Assembly (NCBI GenBank): GCA_943359405.1
Contig: CALRHO010000012.1
Span: 1-15,464 of the forward strand
DNA: 15,464 bases
Direction of reading: 5' to 3'
Origin: Candidatus Nomurabacteria bacterium
GTDB taxonomy: Bacteria > Patescibacteriota > Minisyncoccia > Phycocordibacterales > UBA918
A program made the translations under genes and the position numbers. The first letter of the stretch is position 1. Every line of letters begins with the position of its first letter. The notes beneath the pieces were generated by a model that did no database searches, was not told the DNA's origin, and was given only the letters and a program-made list of their open reading frames with translations. Below, piece after piece: positions 6,040 to 13,210 of this stretch.

Positions 6040-6103
6040 TATAAGCGGTTGTCGCTCTGGGCGACGTGTGCTACCCTCCGGCCAGAACAGGAGAAGGTAT
6101 AGG

Positions 6104-6223
6104 ATGATGAAAGAACCAGTCGACCTTGAGCGAGAGCAAATTGCTGGGCCGCGCTGTATGTTGTTCATGGTGGTGCTCGGCATCGCCATAGTCGGCGTCA
6201 TAACGTTGCTGATCGCGTTCTGA
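6104..6223 (+). CDS. Tail-anchored 39-residue membrane mini-protein
   Basis: A 39-aa protein, MMKEPVDLEREQIAGPRC followed by a hydrophobic helix from about residue 19 to the C-terminus (ending ITLLIAF). A purine-rich AGGAGAAGG at 6089-6097 gives a good Shine-Dalgarno for either of two adjacent ATGs (6104 or 6107). The charged N-terminus and terminal hydrophobic helix suggest a single-span tail-anchored peptide with the N-terminus in the cytoplasm. It stands alone between two strong terminators, so it must have its own promoter. No family is recognised. The main doubt is its size; the Shine-Dalgarno and clean membrane helix favour a real gene. Confidence 0.6.
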   Translation: MMKEPVDLEREQIAGPRCMLFMVVLGIAIVGVITLLIAF

Positions 6224-6238
6224 CCGCCGGTAGGAGAT

Positions 6239-6276
6239 AAAAGTGGCGCTCGTCCCGAGACCAGCGCCACTTTTTT
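6239..6276. terminator. Bidirectional terminator between the mini-protein gene and efp
   Basis: AAAAGTGGCGCT (6239-6250) pairs with AGCGCCACTTTT (6263-6274) around a 12-nt loop. Six T's run from 6271 to 6276, and on the minus strand the A-run at 6239-6242 gives a U-tract. It lies 15 nt after the mini-protein stop and 11 nt past the efp stop, so it serves both convergent genes. Confidence 0.92.
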
Positions 6277-6287
6277 GTATGGCCGGC

Positions 6288-6863
6288 TTATGCCTTGCTC
6301 ACCCGCTCGGCGTAGTCACCCGTCTCGGTATTGATGGCAACGATATCCCCCTCACCAATGAACATGGGTACCATGAGCGTTGCCCCCGTTTCGAGCGTCA
6401 CTTCTTTTTGGGCACCGGAACTGGTATTGCCTTTCACTGCTTCCATAGCCTCGGTAACTTTCAGCTCTACCTTGATAGGAAACTTGAGACCGATGATTTC
6501 GTCTTCAAACACAATTGCATCGTAGTCGGTCCGCTCTTTCATAAAGCGTCCCTGGTCACCAATGATATCTTCACCCAAGGCAAAGCGCTCGGCTGGCTTG
6601 CCGGTCGTATGGAACCAGTACTCACCAGGCTTTTTGTAGATATACGTAACGGTGCGGTTTTCGAGGTCGGCTTCCTCAGCGGTCTCGTTGACGTGAAAGG
6701 TGTTTTCAACCACGCGGCCAGACTTGAGGCTCTTTAACTTCGTGATATTAACTGGCTTACGCTGCTGCTTGCGAAAGACGTGGTAGGAAACAACCAGGTA
6801 CGGTTCATCGTTCCAAAGGATGACTTTTTTGGGGGTAATTTCGTTATAGGAGAGGATGGCCAT
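6288..6863 (-). CDS. efp: Elongation factor P with unusual loop
   Basis: Binds between the ribosomal P and E sites and relieves stalling at proline-rich stretches. The 191-aa protein has a KOW-like N-terminal domain (about 1-65) and two OB-like domains, with conserved segments KVELKVTEA, KGNT and LETGATLMVPMFIGEGDIVAINTETGDY. The domain I loop, which in E. coli carries the modified Lys34 in PGKG, here reads F30-RKQQRKP; aligned on the preceding EPY, the Lys34 position is Q34. A beta-lysylated or hypusine-like lysine at the standard position is therefore unlikely. I recall this loop from other Patescibacteria. No Shine-Dalgarno precedes the ATG. It diverges from the sigma factor gene. Confidence 0.95.
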   Translation of the reverse strand: MAILSYNEITPKKVILWNDEPYLVVSYHVFRKQQRKPVNITKLKSLKSGRVVENTFHVNETAEEADLENRTVTYIYKKPGEYWFHTTGKPAERFALGEDIIGDQGRFMKERTDYDAIVFEDEIIGLKFPIKVELKVTEAMEAVKGNTSSGAQKEVTLETGATLMVPMFIGEGDIVAINTETGDYAERVSKA

Positions 6864-6914
6864 AAGTCTAATCGGTGCTATAGTTTAGAATAAGCGCTCC
6901 CGATACTACCATAT

Positions 6915-7502
6915 ATGCTTGGCCTTTCAACTGACAACCCGCGCGACCTACCCGATGAGGACATTTTGATGCGTGCTCGTGTTGAGCCCTGGCTCTTTAC
7001 CTTCCTCGTCGAGCGGTACGAAGCTCCTTTTTTCCGTAAAGTGCGAGCAATTATTCGCGACCAGCGCGATGTGGAGGAGGTGGTTCAAGATGCGTTTGTA
7101 AAGATCTACGTGAAAGCCGATACCTACCAACCGCAGCCGGGAGCAACGTTTTCATCGTGGGCATACCGAATCCTGCTCAACACTGCCTTCACTCGCTACC
7201 AAAAGCTACGTCGGGAAGGGGAGCGCTTTATGGCTACCGATCCAGAGTTTATGGAGTTTTTAGCAGTTGAAGAATCGCTCTCCGTGGTTGATATGAACCG
7301 TGACGCGATTGAGCGCGTGCTCGTGCGGATGCCGGACGGCCTCGCACACGTCTTGCGCCTGCATTACCTCGAGCGCTGGTCGCACCGCGATATCGGTGAG
7401 TCGCTCGGTGAGAATGAGGGCACTATCAAGGCTCGTATTCACCGGGCTAAGGCCGCGTTCCGCAAGCTGATTGCCGGGAAGGAGGCTGAGACCCTGCTGT
7501 AA
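6915..7502 (+). CDS. ECF-like sigma-70 family RNA polymerase sigma factor
   Basis: A 195-aa sigma factor with only regions 2 and 4, the ECF layout. Region 2 (about residues 25-97) includes FLVERYEAPFFRKVRAIIRDQRD and VEEVVQDAFVKIYVKAD, the segments for core RNA polymerase and -10 contact. Region 4 (about 131-188) has the helix-turn-helix WSHRDIGESLGENEGTIKARIHRAKAAFRK for -35 recognition. The linker of about 35 residues is rich in Glu, Phe and Met. No Shine-Dalgarno is seen before the ATG. It diverges from efp across 51 bp. No classic zinc-binding anti-sigma factor follows, but a small two-helix membrane protein does. Target promoters are unknown. Confidence 0.93.
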   Translation: MLGLSTDNPRDLPDEDILMRARVEPWLFTFLVERYEAPFFRKVRAIIRDQRDVEEVVQDAFVKIYVKADTYQPQPGATFSSWAYRILLNTAFTRYQKLRREGERFMATDPEFMEFLAVEESLSVVDMNRDAIERVLVRMPDGLAHVLRLHYLERWSHRDIGESLGENEGTIKARIHRAKAAFRKLIAGKEAETLL

Positions 7503-7647
7503 AAAAGTTTTTCCTCCGGGTGGTCATGGATGCTGAGGAGAACTACTAAAATAACACCGCAATATCTCCTCGAACACAGTGAACCCATCCCGGGTTACAA
7601 AATCAAACCTGCAACCTTTCACGCTAACCCGCGGTTATACCAGTCAT

Positions 7648-7992
7648 ATGGAAACCGTCAACAAAAGTTTTCGCCGCCGCATTATGTACCGCGTGTACGT
7701 GAGTTTCGTGCTCTCAATCGCCGAGCACCGCTTTTTTTGGCGTGGTTTTCTCTTCGGGGCAGCACTCGCACTTTTTGGACGTCTGGTCCATGTTGCTGCG
7801 GTGGCCAATAACGTGTTATCAGTACCACTGGCGAGCCTGCCACGCCATATTCTGGGTGCCTTTGAGCACGCGTTTCTCAGTGGTGAATTTCTCACCATCA
7901 TGGCAGTCTTGGTGATGGTTACGATTGGCGTTTCTTTTGTACGGGCATTCATTCGCCTGACGCGTGCCGCATCGCTTCAGACCGCCCACTAA
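7648..7992 (+). CDS. Small two-helix membrane protein
   Basis: A 114-aa protein of no recognised family. A basic N-terminus (NKSFRRRIMYR) precedes two hydrophobic segments, about residues 33-55 and 81-101. Between them is a loop with PLASLPRHILGAFEHAF. The pattern predicts an inner-membrane hairpin with both ends in the cytoplasm. The start is uncertain: ATG at 7648 gives a natural membrane-protein N-terminus, while an in-frame GTG at 7579 would add 23 polar residues; neither has a Shine-Dalgarno. It follows the sigma factor gene by 145 nt and ends 18 nt before a strong terminator. Its place after an ECF-type sigma gene raises the possibility of a regulatory partner, but there is no sequence evidence. 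Confidence 0.75.
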   Translation: METVNKSFRRRIMYRVYVSFVLSIAEHRFFWRGFLFGAALALFGRLVHVAAVANNVLSVPLASLPRHILGAFEHAFLSGEFLTIMAVLVMVTIGVSFVRAFIRLTRAASLQTAH

Positions 7993-8010
7993 TTCATTCC
8001 AGTACGATTA

Positions 8011-8042
8011 AACCACCGGCCCCGTAGGGGGCCGGTGGTTTT
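8011..8042. terminator. Bidirectional terminator between the two-helix membrane protein and recA
   Basis: A 13-bp perfect stem, AACCACCGGCCCC (8011-8023) against 8028-8040, with a GTAG loop and TTTT at 8039-8042. On the minus strand it lies 27 bp past the recA stop and is followed by TTTAAT, so it ends both converging transcripts. Confidence 0.93.
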
Positions 8043-8069
8043 GTGCATAGCGGCGTTGTGTTGGTAATG

Positions 8070-9221
8070 TTATTCCTCCGGTGGGGTATCGTCATCATCG
8101 CCACCGCGACTAGCGGTAAAGCCAGATACTACCTTGGCGTCGCTCTTGAGTGCTTCGCGGATATGGGCGAGGAGTTCGTCGGCAAGTTTCGTGTTCTCAC
8201 GGAGGAAGGTGCGCGAGGCGTCATAGCCACGGCCGAGCTTCACCTCGGCACTGGCGTCACCACCGGGCGGGAGGTAACTGTATGATGAGCCAGACTTACG
8301 GACGAAGCGATACTTCTCGCCGAGCGCGAGGAGCTCACCCTCGCGACTAATACCTTCACCATAGATAAGGTCGAATTCCGTGGTGCGGAAGGGGGAAGCG
8401 ACCTTGTTCTTCACCACCTTCACGCGGTGGCGGCCACCGACTACTTCTTCACCCTTTTTGATTTGCGCAATTCGGCGAATATCGAGGCGTACCGAGGTGT
8501 AGAACTTCAGCGCTTTACCACCCGGGGTAGTCTCGGGGTTACCAAACATAACACCCACCTGCATGCGGATTTGGTTAATGAAAATCACCACCGTCTTACT
8601 CTTTGCGACAATACCGGTGAGTTTGCGCAGTGCTTGGCTCATAAGGCGGGCCTGTTTGCCTACGTGGTGTGCGCCCATTTCACCCTCGATTTCGTCCTTG
8701 GGGGTAAGAGCTGCGACCGAGTCGATGACAATCACGTCGAGCTTGCCCGAGCGCACGAGTGATTCGACAATCTCGAGGGCTTGCTCACCATTATCCGGCT
8801 GCGAGATGAGGAGCTCGTCGAGTTTGACGCCGAGGTTACGCGCGTACTCAGGGTCCATCGCGTGCTCTGCGTCGATAAAGGCGCAGATACCTCCCATCTT
8901 TTGTGCCTCGGCGATAGCATGAAGCGAGAGGGTCGTCTTACCCGATGACTCGGGGCCAAAGATTTCGAGGATACGTCCGCGCGGGTAGCCGCCGATACCG
9001 AGGGCGTCATCGAGACCAACCGAGCCGGACGGGATGGCGTCAATATCAACTTTCTTGCTTTCATCGAGCGTCATAATCGAGTCGTCACCAAACTTGGTTT
9101 TGATGGAGCGGAGTGTTTCGGCAATTGAGGCGATGCCACCGCCGTGTTTTTCGGCGACACTGCTCTGAGCACCGGTGGCTTTTTTGGGTGCGGCTGCTTT
9201 CTTTCCTGAATACTTTGCCAT
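8070..9221 (-). CDS. recA: Recombinase RecA
   Basis: ATP-dependent strand-exchange protein for homologous recombination. The 383-aa protein is full length and intein-free. The Walker A motif GPESSGKT is at residues 89-96, the Walker B strand LDVIVID ends at D167, and the DNA-binding loops are intact (around EGEMGAHHVGKQARLMSQALR and INQIRMQVGVMFGNPETTPGG). An N-terminal extension of about 25 basic and Ala-rich residues precedes the family core. The C-terminus ends in the acidic tail DDDDTPPEE, as in many RecA proteins. No SOS box or Shine-Dalgarno is recognised before the ATG. It is the last gene of a leftward ftsK - Ig-like - recA operon (19-bp gap) and ends before a strong terminator. Confidence 0.98.
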   Translation of the reverse strand: MAKYSGKKAAAPKKATGAQSSVAEKHGGGIASIAETLRSIKTKFGDDSIMTLDESKKVDIDAIPSGSVGLDDALGIGGYPRGRILEIFGPESSGKTTLSLHAIAEAQKMGGICAFIDAEHAMDPEYARNLGVKLDELLISQPDNGEQALEIVESLVRSGKLDVIVIDSVAALTPKDEIEGEMGAHHVGKQARLMSQALRKLTGIVAKSKTVVIFINQIRMQVGVMFGNPETTPGGKALKFYTSVRLDIRRIAQIKKGEEVVGGRHRVKVVKNKVASPFRTTEFDLIYGEGISREGELLALGEKYRFVRKSGSSYSYLPPGGDASAEVKLGRGYDASRTFLRENTKLADELLAHIREALKSDAKVVSGFTASRGGDDDDTPPEE

Positions 9222-9240
9222 GATGGTAGATGATTAGTGA

Positions 9241-9618
9241 TTATCGAACAATTGTCGCGGGCACATACACAAACTCGCGATGAAGCGCGGTGCGTCGTCC
9301 GTAGCGGTCCTCGGCGGTGAGGGTGGCTATAGTATACCCGTTCTCAAGAATAAGTGCTTCCTCAAAGCGGCCCGTGCGGTCGGTGAAGATAGGGCGATCA
9401 TTAAGCCAAAGCCGCGTGATGTTGCGGGCATCCCCGCGCAGGGTCACTACCGGCTGATTGACCCTACCGATATGAGTTGGTTCCAGGGTGATTTGGGGTC
9501 CAAGAATCAGGAAGCGAGCCTGAAATATAAGGTAGGCACCTACGAGCGCGACGGCACAGAGCGATAGTGCGGTCAGTAGGATGGTGCGGAGGGTGAACAT
9601 GACAGGGTGGTGAGGCAT
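9241..9618 (-). CDS. Membrane-anchored small Ig-like domain protein
   Basis: A 125-aa protein with one N-terminal transmembrane segment (about residues 10-34) and an extracytoplasmic domain of about 90 residues. The pattern PVVTLRGDARNITRLWLNDRPIFTDRTGRFEEALILENGYTIATLTAEDRYGR resembles the beta-sandwich fold of bacterial Ig-like domains such as glucodextranase B, with the characteristic L.LNG-like turn, D..G.F strand and A.D..GR ending. It has no catalytic residues; a surface or wall-binding role is inference. M7 (9598-9600) is a possible alternative start. It lies 27 bp after ftsK and 19 bp before recA on the same strand, so the three are probably co-transcribed. Why an Ig-like protein sits between ftsK and recA is unclear. 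Confidence 0.8.
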   Translation of the reverse strand: MPHHPVMFTLRTILLTALSLCAVALVGAYLIFQARFLILGPQITLEPTHIGRVNQPVVTLRGDARNITRLWLNDRPIFTDRTGRFEEALILENGYTIATLTAEDRYGRRTALHREFVYVPATIVR

Positions 9619-9645
9619 GGAAACAGAGCAAACGGGAGGTTGGGG

Positions 9646-11856
9646 CTAGAAGCGTTCCAAGTTGTCCTCTGGTTCATTGTCGAGTGGATCGTTCTTGCCA
9701 ATGAGAACTTCACGACCCTTGGATCCGTTATCTGGGCCGACGATACCGTTTTCCTCAAGGAGATCAATCAAGCGCGCGGCGCGGGAGTAACCAATGCGCA
9801 AACGACGTTGGAGGAGCGAGGTCGAAGCCTTACCGTTATCAATGATCACCTGCTTAGCGTCTTCGTAGAGCTCGTCCTCAGCATCATCACCACCGCTGTC
9901 GCCCATGATGGACTTAATAAAGGCATCGCCGGTACCACCCTGCTTCTCGTCGAAGTTGATGTGGTCGAGGCTGTAGGCATCTTGCTCCTTGAGGTATCTC
10001 ACCACGTTCTTAATCTCTTCTTCGGGCACATAGGCTGACTGGAGGCGAATGGGCTTTGGTGAGTCATTGGAGAGGAAGAGCATGTCACCACGGCCCAGGA
10101 GCTTTTCCGCTCCCACTTGGTCGAGAATGGTGCGGGAGTCAATCTGTGATGCCACATTGAGTGCGATACGGGTTGGAATATTAGCCTTAATGGTACCAGT
10201 GATGACATTCACGCTTGGGCGTTGGGTCGCTAGAATGAGGTGAATACCGACGGCGCGACTCATCTGTGCGAGGCGTACGATGAGAGCCTCGAGTTCCTTA
10301 GGGAAGGCAAGCATGAGGTCGGCCAGCTCGTCCATAATGATAACGATGTACGGAAGTGGTTCAGGCAAACCCACCTGACCTTCCTCCGGCGAGCCAGCCG
10401 CTACCCAGGCAGCCTTGGCTGGTTTATAAATCTTGTCGTGGTAGGAGTCGATATTTTGAATTTTCTCGGCCTGAAAGATATCGTAGCGCCGGTTCATTTC
10501 AGCAGCCGCCCACTTGAGCATATGGAGGGTCTTCTTCGCGTCGGTGATGATAGGAGCAAGGAGGTGTGGAATGCCCTCGTAGAGGGTGAGTTCCACGCGC
10601 TTGGGGTCTACCATCAGGAAACGCAGCTGCTCGGGCGAGTTGCGGAAGAGGAGTGAGAGGATGAGGTCATGGATGAGGGCCGACTTACCCGAACCGGTAG
10701 TACCAGCGATGAGGGCATGCGGCATTCGGGCCACGTTCGCAAATTGCACGCCACCGGCCACATCTTTTCCGAGGGAGACCAAAAGTGGTCGTGGGGAATC
10801 AGTGTACTCGGGGTTTGCGAGTAGGGAGGCGAGACCGACGGTCGAGCGTTCGAGGTTTGGTACTTCAATACCGACCAGTGACTTCCCCGGAATGGGGGCT
10901 TCAATACGGATATCAACCGCGCGCAGGGCCGACTGCAGTTCCTGCTGCAGGGCCACGATGCGCGAAAGACGCACGCCCTGGGCGGGCTTGAGCGAATAAC
11001 GGCTAATGGTCGGGCCACACTCCACAGTATCCATTTCGACACTAATGCCAAAGTCTTTGAGTGTGCGCTTTATAATGAGCGCATTACTCTTGATGTCCCC
11101 CGCTTGGGGCTTCCCCTTGTCTTTGCCAAGAAGGTTGAGGGACGGCGGTACGTAGGTGCCACTCCAGTGCTTAACGACAATATCGCCGCCCTTGCCACTG
11201 AGACTATCCACCACTTTGCCGGCGGCTTGCTTGAGACTGTTCTTTTTGGGTGCGGACTCGGCGTCGGCGTTAGTGTCGGCGTCGGTTTCTTCCGGCATCG
11301 CCTCTGCCCCGAGGTCGGCTTCATCGGGTAGGGCATCGATGTCGGCATCATCGAGCGCCGGTGCGCTCCCCCAGCGGGGAAGTCGAAAGCCAGTGTTGAA
11401 GATAAGGAAGGTACCAATCAGTATTACTGCCCCGAGGAGCACCCCCGTGACCGCGGTGCCAAACAGCGCCGAGAGCGGCCAAGTGAGCGTCAGTGCTGCC
11501 ATGCCACCCAGGCCTGCCTGGTAGAGCTCAAGTACACCCAGGATACCAATAAAGAGGAGTGCGATACCAATCAACTTCGCGGCACTCAGGCGTTTGTCCT
11601 CGCGAGGCCGCAAGAGCGCAACTACGTAGAAGGCTGCCGCCAAAGGCGAGAGCCATGCTCCGGTACCAAAAAGGTAGCGCAAGCCTAGCGCTGTGTAGCT
11701 ACCCGCCACCCCTGCGTAGGAGAGCAGGGAGAGGAGGAAGAAGATACCCACCACACCTACCACCACCGCGACGATGGCTTGTTTGGTGCCAGCGGAGAGG
11801 TCGTCAAACAGCGGTGGCCGGGGAGCTGGTTCAGGAAGTTTCTTTTTTCGGGACAT
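9646..11856 (-). CDS. ftsK: DNA translocase FtsK
   Basis: Septum-anchored, ATP-driven pump that moves chromosome ends during division. The 736-aa protein has about four transmembrane segments in the first 155 residues. A short acidic linker follows (about 165-202, Asp/Glu/Ala-rich). The alpha/beta motor then begins at about residue 225: Walker A AGTTGSGKS at 384-392, and Walker B YIVIIMDE ending at D509-E510. The gamma winged-helix domain is at about 655-720 (YEDAKQVIIDNGKASTSLLQRRLRIGYSRAARLIDLLEENGIVG). That domain reads KOPS sites in other bacteria, so directional loading is plausible. The linker is much shorter than in E. coli, usual for compact FtsK/SpoIIIE proteins. No Shine-Dalgarno is seen. 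First gene of the leftward ftsK - Ig-like - recA cluster. Confidence 0.97.
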   Translation of the reverse strand: MSRKKKLPEPAPRPPLFDDLSAGTKQAIVAVVVGVVGIFFLLSLLSYAGVAGSYTALGLRYLFGTGAWLSPLAAAFYVVALLRPREDKRLSAAKLIGIALLFIGILGVLELYQAGLGGMAALTLTWPLSALFGTAVTGVLLGAVILIGTFLIFNTGFRLPRWGSAPALDDADIDALPDEADLGAEAMPEETDADTNADAESAPKKNSLKQAAGKVVDSLSGKGGDIVVKHWSGTYVPPSLNLLGKDKGKPQAGDIKSNALIIKRTLKDFGISVEMDTVECGPTISRYSLKPAQGVRLSRIVALQQELQSALRAVDIRIEAPIPGKSLVGIEVPNLERSTVGLASLLANPEYTDSPRPLLVSLGKDVAGGVQFANVARMPHALIAGTTGSGKSALIHDLILSLLFRNSPEQLRFLMVDPKRVELTLYEGIPHLLAPIITDAKKTLHMLKWAAAEMNRRYDIFQAEKIQNIDSYHDKIYKPAKAAWVAAGSPEEGQVGLPEPLPYIVIIMDELADLMLAFPKELEALIVRLAQMSRAVGIHLILATQRPSVNVITGTIKANIPTRIALNVASQIDSRTILDQVGAEKLLGRGDMLFLSNDSPKPIRLQSAYVPEEEIKNVVRYLKEQDAYSLDHINFDEKQGGTGDAFIKSIMGDSGGDDAEDELYEDAKQVIIDNGKASTSLLQRRLRIGYSRAARLIDLLEENGIVGPDNGSKGREVLIGKNDPLDNEPEDNLERF

Positions 11857-11906
11857 ACAAAAAATGGCTAACCGACACGTTCACAAGGGGCGTGCAGCGT
11901 ACCGCC

Positions 11907-11915
11907 ATTCTAGCA
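11907..11915 (-). promoter_or_regulatory. Putative extended -10 promoter of the ftsK operon
   Basis: On the minus strand the sequence TGCTAGAAT forms an extended -10 element (TGn-TAGAAT). It is about 50 nt upstream of the ftsK ATG, giving a leader of about 44 nt. No good -35 hexamer is seen at 16-18 bp, which extended -10 promoters tolerate. Confidence 0.45.
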
Positions 11916-11995
11916 TGTTACGCGCGGCCTAATCCGACTGTGGAGAGCGTGACAATGACGACCGCCGGCGCGTGTGAAGTCAAAGACAGGTCACC

Positions 11996-12023
11996 TTGCG
12001 GACTGCGGAAATGTCTTTATAGT
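11996..12023 (+). promoter_or_regulatory. Putative promoter of the winged-helix gene
   Basis: TTGCGG (11996-12001) and TATAGT (12018-12023) stand 16 bp apart and would start transcription near 12030, leaving a leader of about 67 nt. An AAAGACAT box in reverse orientation (12011-12018) fills the spacer up to the -10 element. A small hairpin GGACA/TGTCC (12029-12044) lies at the start of the leader. Confidence 0.5.
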
Positions 12024-12096
12024 ATGAGGGACAAGACTGTGTCCGCGACCACTGTCCTAGAACGGCACCGACTGATACATCTAAGACTTAAAAGAC

Positions 12097-12828
12097 ATGA
12101 TACCCGAACAAGAAAAAGACATACTGCCAAATCTTAATAAATTGTCTCTTAATACTGACTACTATAATAATGTCTTTAAAAGGACAGAACGTCTTGTATC
12201 CGTCCTTTTTTATATTTTAGGACACATTGAGGACAGTGCGCGCAGCCGGGTGCACACAGACGCCCTTACTGCCCGCGGCTTGTCCTTGTATGAGCTTGTG
12301 CTGGGGAGTCTCTCCTGGCATGAGCCAGGTCTGAGAGAGCGGCTCGGGAATGTGCAGGTGGCGTATGTGGGGTTTTCGGGAACGGTACGGATTGCCACGG
12401 CGGCAGGGGTACTCACGGAGGCACTCCGGGACGTGCTCTTCGCTGAGGTAGATCTGGTAACTCGATATATCCGTAACCACTTCCTAGAGGAGTCAGCCGC
12501 CTTACAGTCGGCTACAGCACCACTCCGAACCGCGCGCCCGGCGGCGGGGCAGACGCCGCGGACTTCGCGTGTACAGACACGCATCACCATCCCCGCGGGA
12601 GATATCAGTTCTGATGCGCACCTCGTCTACAGCCAACTCACCGATCGAGGGGAACGTATAAAGACAGTCCTTGAGGCCAAGCCGGAGGCAACCATTAAAG
12701 ACATTGCCGAGATCATCACAGACGTCAGTGAAAAGACCATCCAACGTGAACTTAATAGTCTTATAGAAAAAGGACAAGTAATAAGACAAGGTGAGCGCCG
12801 CTGGTCAAGGTATTCAATAAACAAGTAA
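12097..12828 (+). CDS. Helical-bundle plus winged-helix DNA-binding protein
   Basis: A 243-aa protein. The N-terminal part (about residues 25-130) is predicted helical and begins with NVFKRTERLVSVLFYILGHIED. A Pro/Ala/Thr-rich linker follows (about 135-165). The C-terminal 57 residues form a DeoR/HTH_11-like winged helix: RIKTVLEAKPEATIKDIAEII, then the recognition-helix region VSEKTIQRELNSLIEKG and the wing VIRQGERRWSRY. I recall similar helical-plus-winged-helix proteins as recurrent in Parcubacteria genomes but know no characterised member. No Shine-Dalgarno precedes the ATG; an AAAGACAT box overlaps it. It diverges from ftsK. Autoregulation through the boxes is a reasonable guess. The flanks of the gene are more A/T-rich than its middle. 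Confidence 0.85.
   Translation: MIPEQEKDILPNLNKLSLNTDYYNNVFKRTERLVSVLFYILGHIEDSARSRVHTDALTARGLSLYELVLGSLSWHEPGLRERLGNVQVAYVGFSGTVRIATAAGVLTEALRDVLFAEVDLVTRYIRNHFLEESAALQSATAPLRTARPAAGQTPRTSRVQTRITIPAGDISSDAHLVYSQLTDRGERIKTVLEAKPEATIKDIAEIITDVSEKTIQRELNSLIEKGQVIRQGERRWSRYSINK
12178..12210 (+). terminator. Terminator-like hairpin inside the winged-helix gene
   Basis: AAAAGGAC (12178-12185) pairs with GTCCTTTT (12202-12209) around 16 nt, and the 3' arm runs into six T's (12205-12210). It lies about 80 nt inside the reading frame, so it could cause early termination. The stem is only 8 bp with 4 G/C-containing pairs, so strength is doubtful. Confidence 0.4.
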
Positions 12829-13210
12829 TACAATATTCCCGATACTGTCTTTGATTACTGACTTTTAAGAGAGATCTTGTCTTGAGGCGAAAGCTGCCAC
12901 GATAAAGGTCAGTCTCTCCTGGCTGGGGGGAAGTGCTGTCTATGATGGTAGAGAGGCCTGTCTGACCAGTTTGCGTCTTTTGACTTTGTGTTTTGTAATC
13001 AATTTTGACCCTACCTCAAACCGTAAGAACCATTGGTTTTGCTCGTCATAATAACCAGACACCCGTATGGCTTTGTTGACGCACCCCGTCAACTCGCGTA
13101 TCGTTACAACGTTTTTGTGAGCTGGTCGCGGGCTCACCACAGAGGCCTCAAACCCTCCTCGGTATCCCCGTATCCACATCACAAACGCCGCACGGTATGT
13201 GTGCAGTTGC

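Larger units (their letters stand above)
11982..12852. repeat. Cluster of AAAGACA(T/G) boxes
   Basis: The exact 8-mer AAAGACAT, in either orientation, occurs at 12011-12018, 12091-12098, 12115-12122, 12170-12177 and 12697-12704. The one-base variant AAAGACAG occurs at 11982-11989, 12659-12666 and 12845-12852. One box lies between the putative -35 and -10 of the winged-helix gene and one overlaps its start codon. By eye I found AAAGACA only once elsewhere in the window (11119-11125, in ftsK). The placement suggests binding sites for the encoded winged-helix protein; Lys-Asp-Ile codons explain two copies inside the gene. Confidence 0.6.

Noticed and set aside
7530..7811. Open frame of 93 codons overlapping the two-helix membrane protein
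   Set aside because: The other frame gives two clean membrane helices and a basic N-terminus; this one gives no coherent pattern.
11559..12137. Plus-strand open frame of 192 codons
   Set aside because: Mostly antisense to ftsK, then running through the divergent promoter region; Arg/Pro-rich and without any family resemblance.
12940..13182. Minus-strand open frame of 80 codons in the repeat-rich gap, with a basic C-terminus
   Set aside because: No Shine-Dalgarno or promoter, mixed rare codons, and no recognised family. The internal segment VVTIRELTG ... WFLRFEVGSKL looks slightly protein-like, so a decayed gene is possible, but support is too thin.
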